This document shows positions 60,169 through 64,000 of a DNA stretch of 64,000 nucleotides, one piece after another. The stretch comes from Arthrobacter_E sp044748305 (GTDB lineage Bacteria > Actinomycetota > Actinomycetes > Actinomycetales > Micrococcaceae), in contig NZ_JBIVFT010000007.1 of the NCBI RefSeq assembly GCF_044748305.1, positions 62,001 through 126,000 on the forward strand, read 5' to 3'. Numbering within the stretch: the first letter of the stretch is position 1; every line of letters begins with the position of its first letter. A model generated the notes under the pieces. It worked only from the letters and a program-made list of their open reading frames with translations, had not been told where the DNA came from and did not search any database. The translations under genes were made by a program, and so were the position numbers.

Positions 60169-62514
60169 TCAAGGCTTCTTCTTGTTGTTGCCGTTGTTTC
60201 CCCCGCCGTTGTTGCCACCGGTGTTCCCGCCCGTGCTTCCCCCGTTGTTGCTGCCGCTGCTCGGGCTGTTCGACGGTGTCGGGGCATCCGATTTCTTGTC
60301 GTTGTTGCCGCCGTTGCTCGGCTGCTGGGTCTGCACCGGCGGTGGTGCCACATAGGACGTGCCCAGCAGATTGTCCGGCGCGGGATCGAATTCGCCGTGG
60401 TCGTAGAGTCCGACCACCTGCTGCATGTACTTGCCCATCTGCGGACCGGCCACGTAGGCGCCGTCGATCCGGGGATAGGTGACGCCATTGACCGTGACGT
60501 TCGTTCCCTCGAACAGGTTCGGGTTCCCGAAGACCTGACCGAAGTAGGACGCCGTCACGAGGCCCTTGGTGTAGGCGATGACCCAGGTCTGGCTGTTGGT
60601 GTTGTTGGTACCGGTCTTGCCGGCGTTCGGTACGCCGAGCTTCTCCGGGATCAGCACACCTGAACCCTTGCTCATGACATCCTGGAGCACGTTCGTCACC
60701 GTCTTGGCGACGTCCGGCTTGATCGCCTCATGGCAGCTCGAGCTCTGCCCCGGGTACTTCTTGCCCTGGGCGTCGGTCACGGAGTCGATGGCGATGGCCT
60801 CGCAGAAGGTGCCGTTGTTGGCGAAGGTCGCGTAAGCGCTCGCCATGGTCAGCGGTGCCACTTCGGTGCCACCGAGAATGTTGCCGAGCACGTTCATCTT
60901 GAGCTTCTCCGGCTTCTTGACATCGCCGCCCGTCGTATGGACCTGGAGAGCGTCGGTCATCCGCTGGATGTCGCAGAAGTCGTTCAGGCCGGCGGCCGAG
61001 GCGAAGGTCGCGGTGTTGATGGAGAGCGTGATGCCCTCGCGCACCGTCATGGGGCGGTATTCATTGCCCTCGGAGTTCTGCAAGGCTTCGGAGCCCTCCA
61101 CCGCCGGATCATAGAAGCCTGTCACCGGCGTGCAGGTGGTCTTCCAGGGGAAATCGGCAGGATAGACGCGCCGGGAAGCATCCACGTACTCGTCGGTCCG
61201 CTTGCCTTCGTTCAGCCAGGCGGCGAGGGTGATCGGCTTCATGGTCGAGCCGGGCTGGAATCCGCCCAGGCCGCCGAGCTGGTTCCCGTTGGCATCGATC
61301 CGGTCCACGTTGTAGTTGTAGTCGGTGACGCTCTGAGAACCCTGGTTGTCCACCTTGCGCGAGTTCTGCGCCATGGAGAGGATCTTGCCGGTGCCGGGCT
61401 GGACAGTGATGAGCGAAGCACCCCACTTGTCCGGGTTGCTGGCGCCGACGGTCGCATCCGCCTGCTCCTGGGCCGGCTTCTGCAGGCGTGGGTCCAGGGT
61501 GGTCTTGATGGTCAGGCCGCCGCGGGTCAGGAGGTTCAGCCGGTCCTGCTCTGTCTCGCCGTAGGCGGGATCGTTCAGGATCAAGTGCTGGACGTAGTCA
61601 CAGAAATACGGGGCCGTCTTCGAGTACTGGCAGCCCTGATGCGGGATCGTGACCTTGGTGGTCACCGGGGTTTTCACCGCTTCGTCGTGCTGCTGCTTGG
61701 TGATCTTGCCGTTTTTCAGCATGGCGTCCAGCACCAGATCGCGGCGCATCTTGGATGCTTCCGGGTTGGTGATCGGGTTGTAGGCCGAGGGGTTGTTCAC
61801 CAGACCCGCCAGAACGGCGGCTTGCGGCAGCGTGAGGTCCTTCGCCGACGTCGAGAAGAAGTAGCGGGAAGCCGCCTCGATGCCATAAGCATTGGCGTTG
61901 AAGAAGACGATGTTCAGATAGCCCTCAAGGATCTGGTCCTTGCTCATCTTCTTCTCAAGCGCGATGGCGAGCTTCATCTCCCGGAGCTTCACACCCACCG
62001 TCTTGCTGGCACTGCCGTTGAGCGTCACCTCATCCCCGCGCCCCTCGGAGACCAGGGACTCGTTCAGCACGTTGTTCACGTACTGCTGGGTGATGGTGGA
62101 GGCGCCCTGACGGGAGCCGCGGGCCGTCGCCACGAGGGCGCGGGCGATACCGGTCGGGTCGACGCCGCCGTGTTCGTAGTAGCGGGAGTCCTCGATGGAG
62201 ACCACGCCGTCCTTGACGAAGGGCGAGATGTCCTTCAGCGCGACGCGGGTGCGGTTCTCCGAAAAGAGGGTCGCGATCTCGGAGCCGTCGGCTGCGAGGA
62301 CACGCGTCGCCTGTCCGGGGGGATTCACGGTCAGTTCGCCGGGCATGTCCTCAAAGAACTGCATGGAACCGCTGGCAGCGCTACCCGTGACAGCCGCGGC
62401 CGGGACCAGAAGTCCGGCCACCAGGACCCCACAGATGGCACTGATGCCCAGAAACGCCACGATCTTCCCCAAGACCGTGGCCGTGTCAAATAGCGGATTC
62501 TTCGCTTGAGCCAT
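60169..62514 (-). CDS. class A penicillin-binding protein (transglycosylase/transpeptidase)
   Basis: A 781-residue bifunctional peptidoglycan synthase. After a membrane anchor (about 15-40), the GT51 domain shows SIEDSRYYEHGGVD (catalytic Glu near 109) and GASTITQQYVNN. The transpeptidase has GSTMKP (active Ser near 421), SINTAT and KTGTNN. A glycine/asparagine-rich low-complexity tail of about 60 residues ends the protein. The start at 62514 (MAQAKNPLFDT) fits; upstream frame would overlap the divergent gene. It is translated just ahead of the metallophosphoesterase. Confidence 0.95.
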   Translation of the reverse strand: MAQAKNPLFDTATVLGKIVAFLGISAICGVLVAGLLVPAAAVTGSAASGSMQFFEDMPGELTVNPPGQATRVLAADGSEIATLFSENRTRVALKDISPFVKDGVVSIEDSRYYEHGGVDPTGIARALVATARGSRQGASTITQQYVNNVLNESLVSEGRGDEVTLNGSASKTVGVKLREMKLAIALEKKMSKDQILEGYLNIVFFNANAYGIEAASRYFFSTSAKDLTLPQAAVLAGLVNNPSAYNPITNPEASKMRRDLVLDAMLKNGKITKQQHDEAVKTPVTTKVTIPHQGCQYSKTAPYFCDYVQHLILNDPAYGETEQDRLNLLTRGGLTIKTTLDPRLQKPAQEQADATVGASNPDKWGASLITVQPGTGKILSMAQNSRKVDNQGSQSVTDYNYNVDRIDANGNQLGGLGGFQPGSTMKPITLAAWLNEGKRTDEYVDASRRVYPADFPWKTTCTPVTGFYDPAVEGSEALQNSEGNEYRPMTVREGITLSINTATFASAAGLNDFCDIQRMTDALQVHTTGGDVKKPEKLKMNVLGNILGGTEVAPLTMASAYATFANNGTFCEAIAIDSVTDAQGKKYPGQSSSCHEAIKPDVAKTVTNVLQDVMSKGSGVLIPEKLGVPNAGKTGTNNTNSQTWVIAYTKGLVTASYFGQVFGNPNLFEGTNVTVNGVTYPRIDGAYVAGPQMGKYMQQVVGLYDHGEFDPAPDNLLGTSYVAPPPVQTQQPSNGGNNDKKSDAPTPSNSPSSGSNNGGSTGGNTGGNNGGGNNGNNKKKP

Positions 62515-62551
62515 GTTTTCCAGTCTACCGGGAGCCATTACTCTTGACCTC

Positions 62552-62707
62552 ATGAGCAAATGGGAGTACGCGACCGTACCGCTGATCATCCACGCAACGA
62601 AGCAGATTCTGGACACCTGGGGCGAGGACGGCTGGGAGCTGGTCCAGGTGGTTCCCGGGCCGGACGGCAACGGTCTGGTGGCCTACCTCAAGAGGGAGAA
62701 GGCCTGA
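62552..62707 (+). CDS. small DUF4177-like protein
   Basis: A 51-residue protein (MSKWEYATVPL ... GWELVQVVPG) with the WEY and DGWELV motifs of DUF4177-type small proteins. The start at 62552 has no evident ribosome binding site and only 37 bp separates it from the divergent penicillin-binding protein start, so the message could be leaderless. It lies 3 bp before the RidA gene and is likely co-transcribed. Its function is unknown. Confidence 0.8.
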   Translation: MSKWEYATVPLIIHATKQILDTWGEDGWELVQVVPGPDGNGLVAYLKREKA

Positions 62708-62710
62708 GCT

Positions 62711-63211
62711 ATGTCTTCCCACGTCAACGCCGAAAACAGTGCGGTTGAGGCGCGCCTGGCCGAGCTCGGATTGAGCCTGCCGGAGGTCGCGGCGCCGGTC
62801 GCGTCGTATGTGCCCGCCATGGTCAGTGGCAGCCACGTCTACACCGCGGGGCAGCTGCCGTTCATTGACGGCAAACTCCCAGTCACAGGAAAGGTCTCCG
62901 CCGAGGGGACCGACGATACTGTCTCCCCTGAACGCGCCAAGGAACTCGCCGCCACGAGCATCATCAACGCCCTGGCTGCGGTGAAGAGCGTCATCGGCAA
63001 CCTGGATCGCGTGACCCGCATCGTCAAGGTGGTGGGTTTCGTCTCCTCAACCCCCGAGTTCACCGGTCAGCCCGCAGTCATCAACGGTGCATCCGAGCTT
63101 CTCGGCGAAGTCTTCGGTGAGGCCGGGCAGCATGCCCGTTCCGCCGTCGGCGTCGCCGTCCTCCCGCTGGATGCCCCCGTCGAGGTCGAACTCATCGCCG
63201 AGTTCGCCTGA
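62711..63211 (+). CDS. RidA/YjgF family protein
   Basis: A 166-residue RidA-family protein (long variant) with the fold landmarks VSGSHVYTAGQLPF and AVGVAVLPLDAPVEVELIAEF. RidA members hydrolyse reactive enamines and imines formed by PLP enzymes. The canonical arginine of archetypal RidA (RxAVG-type segment) appears as ARSAVGV, which supports activity. It follows the DUF4177-like gene by 3 bp. Confidence 0.88.
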   Translation: MSSHVNAENSAVEARLAELGLSLPEVAAPVASYVPAMVSGSHVYTAGQLPFIDGKLPVTGKVSAEGTDDTVSPERAKELAATSIINALAAVKSVIGNLDRVTRIVKVVGFVSSTPEFTGQPAVINGASELLGEVFGEAGQHARSAVGVAVLPLDAPVEVELIAEFA

Positions 63212-63235
63212 GTCGTCAGAAAAGGCGAGTACGCA

Positions 63236-64000
63236 GTGCCCCACGCAATGAAGCGACTCTTCGAGTTGCCGGTCCATTTCGAGAACGCCGCGCGCAGCTG
63301 GCTTGAGCACGGAGAACGCACCCCTGCGGCTCCCCGGCTGGCCTCCAGCGTCGTGCTGATCAAGGACACCCCGGACGGGATGTCCGTCTGGCTCGGCTAC
63401 CGGGGGGACTCCTCGCCGCTGGGCGTGGTCTCCTTCCCGGGCGGCTCCGTGGACGAGCACGACGACGACCCCATGCCGTGGCTGGGCCCGTCGCCGGCTC
63501 AGTGGGCCGAGTCGCTCGGGACCACCGACGTCGCCCTCGCGCGGCGCCACGTGGTCGCCGCGATCCGGGAGCTCTTCGAGGAGACCGGAGTCCTGCTCGC
63601 GGGCCCCGACGCGAGCAGCACGGCCACCGTGACCAATCCGCAGGAGTGGATGGCGGCCCGCGAGGCCATCGCCGCGCACGAGAAGACCCTGGCGGATGTG
63701 CTGGACCGCCGCGGTCTGGCGCTGCGCACGGATCTCCTGAGGCCATTGGTCCACTGGCTCAGCCCCGATTTCGCTCACCGCCGCTTCGATACCCGGTACT
63801 TCGCCGCCACCCTTCCCCTGGGACAGGAACCGAAGCTGCTGGCCAGCAAGGGGCAGTGGGGCCGTTGGGTCTGTGCTCCCCGGCTTCTGGCCGAACGGAG
63901 TGGATCCGCGCTGGGCGATGAGATCGATCAGGACACCACACGCGGCCGGACGCTGGGTCAGCTGCTCGTTCCCGGGGTGGAGATCATCCTGGAGAAGCTG
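63236..64000 (+). CDS. NUDIX hydrolase (3' end beyond window)
   Basis: At least 255 residues; the frame is still open at the window end. The NUDIX box is split by a long insertion: PGGSVDEHDDDP is followed about 30 residues later by RRHVVAAIRELFEETGVLL, giving the REx2EExGV core. This insertion is common in actinobacterial members. GTG at 63236 follows AAAGGCGAG; ATG at 63248 is an alternative. It hydrolyses a nucleoside diphosphate-linked compound, identity unknown. Confidence 0.88.
   Translation, partial: MPHAMKRLFELPVHFENAARSWLEHGERTPAAPRLASSVVLIKDTPDGMSVWLGYRGDSSPLGVVSFPGGSVDEHDDDPMPWLGPSPAQWAESLGTTDVALARRHVVAAIRELFEETGVLLAGPDASSTATVTNPQEWMAAREAIAAHEKTLADVLDRRGLALRTDLLRPLVHWLSPDFAHRRFDTRYFAATLPLGQEPKLLASKGQWGRWVCAPRLLAERSGSALGDEIDQDTTRGRTLGQLLVPGVEIILEKL

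Overview
The window is high-GC actinobacterial DNA, most likely from Arthrobacter or a close relative in the Micrococcaceae. The evidence is strong G/C bias at third codon positions, a mycothiol-dependent maleylpyruvate isomerase family protein, ATGA-overlapping operons, a homodimeric AceE, a purD-purC overlap and a large purine-catabolism locus. No rRNA, CRISPR array, insertion sequence or prophage is visible. One tRNA gene (Pro, anticodon CGG) is present.

Layout. 1-5.6 kb: a maleylpyruvate isomerase-like protein, an aldehyde dehydrogenase, an App1-type phosphatase, a secreted S53 peptidase and an F420/NADP oxidoreductase-like protein. 5.6-12.7 kb: a divergent TetR regulator and a four-gene translationally coupled operon (Tat lipoprotein sugar-binding protein, two permeases, LacZ-type beta-galactosidase). 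12.7-14.5 kb: a secreted DUF4434 protein. 14.7-41.4 kb: purine and ureide catabolism. Its genes are allE, a CitE-like DUF6986 protein, malate synthase, malic enzyme, an IclR/AllR-like regulator, an NCS2 permease, uricase, a small unknown gene, 8-oxoguanine-type deaminase, guanine deaminase, an AzgA-type permease, xdhC, a three-subunit xanthine dehydrogenase fusion, a MobA-like protein, aceE, an NCS1 allantoin-type permease, a racemase-family protein and an SDR. Together these would carry purines to ureides and glyoxylate. AceB, malic enzyme and AceE could then oxidise glyoxylate as a dicarboxylic acid cycle. 41.6-47.8 kb: transporters (an MFS protein and DctA sharing a duplicated regulatory leader, and a sugar MFS) plus small proteins. 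47.8-51.6 kb: a sterol carrier family protein, asparaginase, purD and purC. 51.7-53.5 kb: a TPR-type XRE regulator divergent from a tiny secreted protein with four exact VGNWPDP repeats. 53.6-64 kb: glutamate decarboxylase, tRNA-Pro, a heterodimeric ABC exporter, a metallophosphoesterase, a class A penicillin-binding protein, a DUF4177-like protein, a RidA protein and a truncated NUDIX hydrolase.

Four observations stand out. (1) The XRE-TPR regulator and VGNWPDP repeat precursor at 51.7-53.4 kb look like an undescribed peptide-pheromone system. (2) The leaders of uricase and the 8-oxoguanine-type deaminase share a compact H-type pseudoknot that would compete with a terminator in one and an RBS-sequestering hairpin in the other, so this is a candidate riboswitch class. 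(3) A 15-bp palindrome (TTCCG-N5-CGGAA) recurs at purine-gene promoters and likely marks the IclR regulon. (4) A family of long hairpins with a similar outer stem but different inner stems sits at many gene ends. A near-identical pair brackets a DUF559-like gene, and a different hairpin-type repeat is translated inside the xanthine dehydrogenase fusion.
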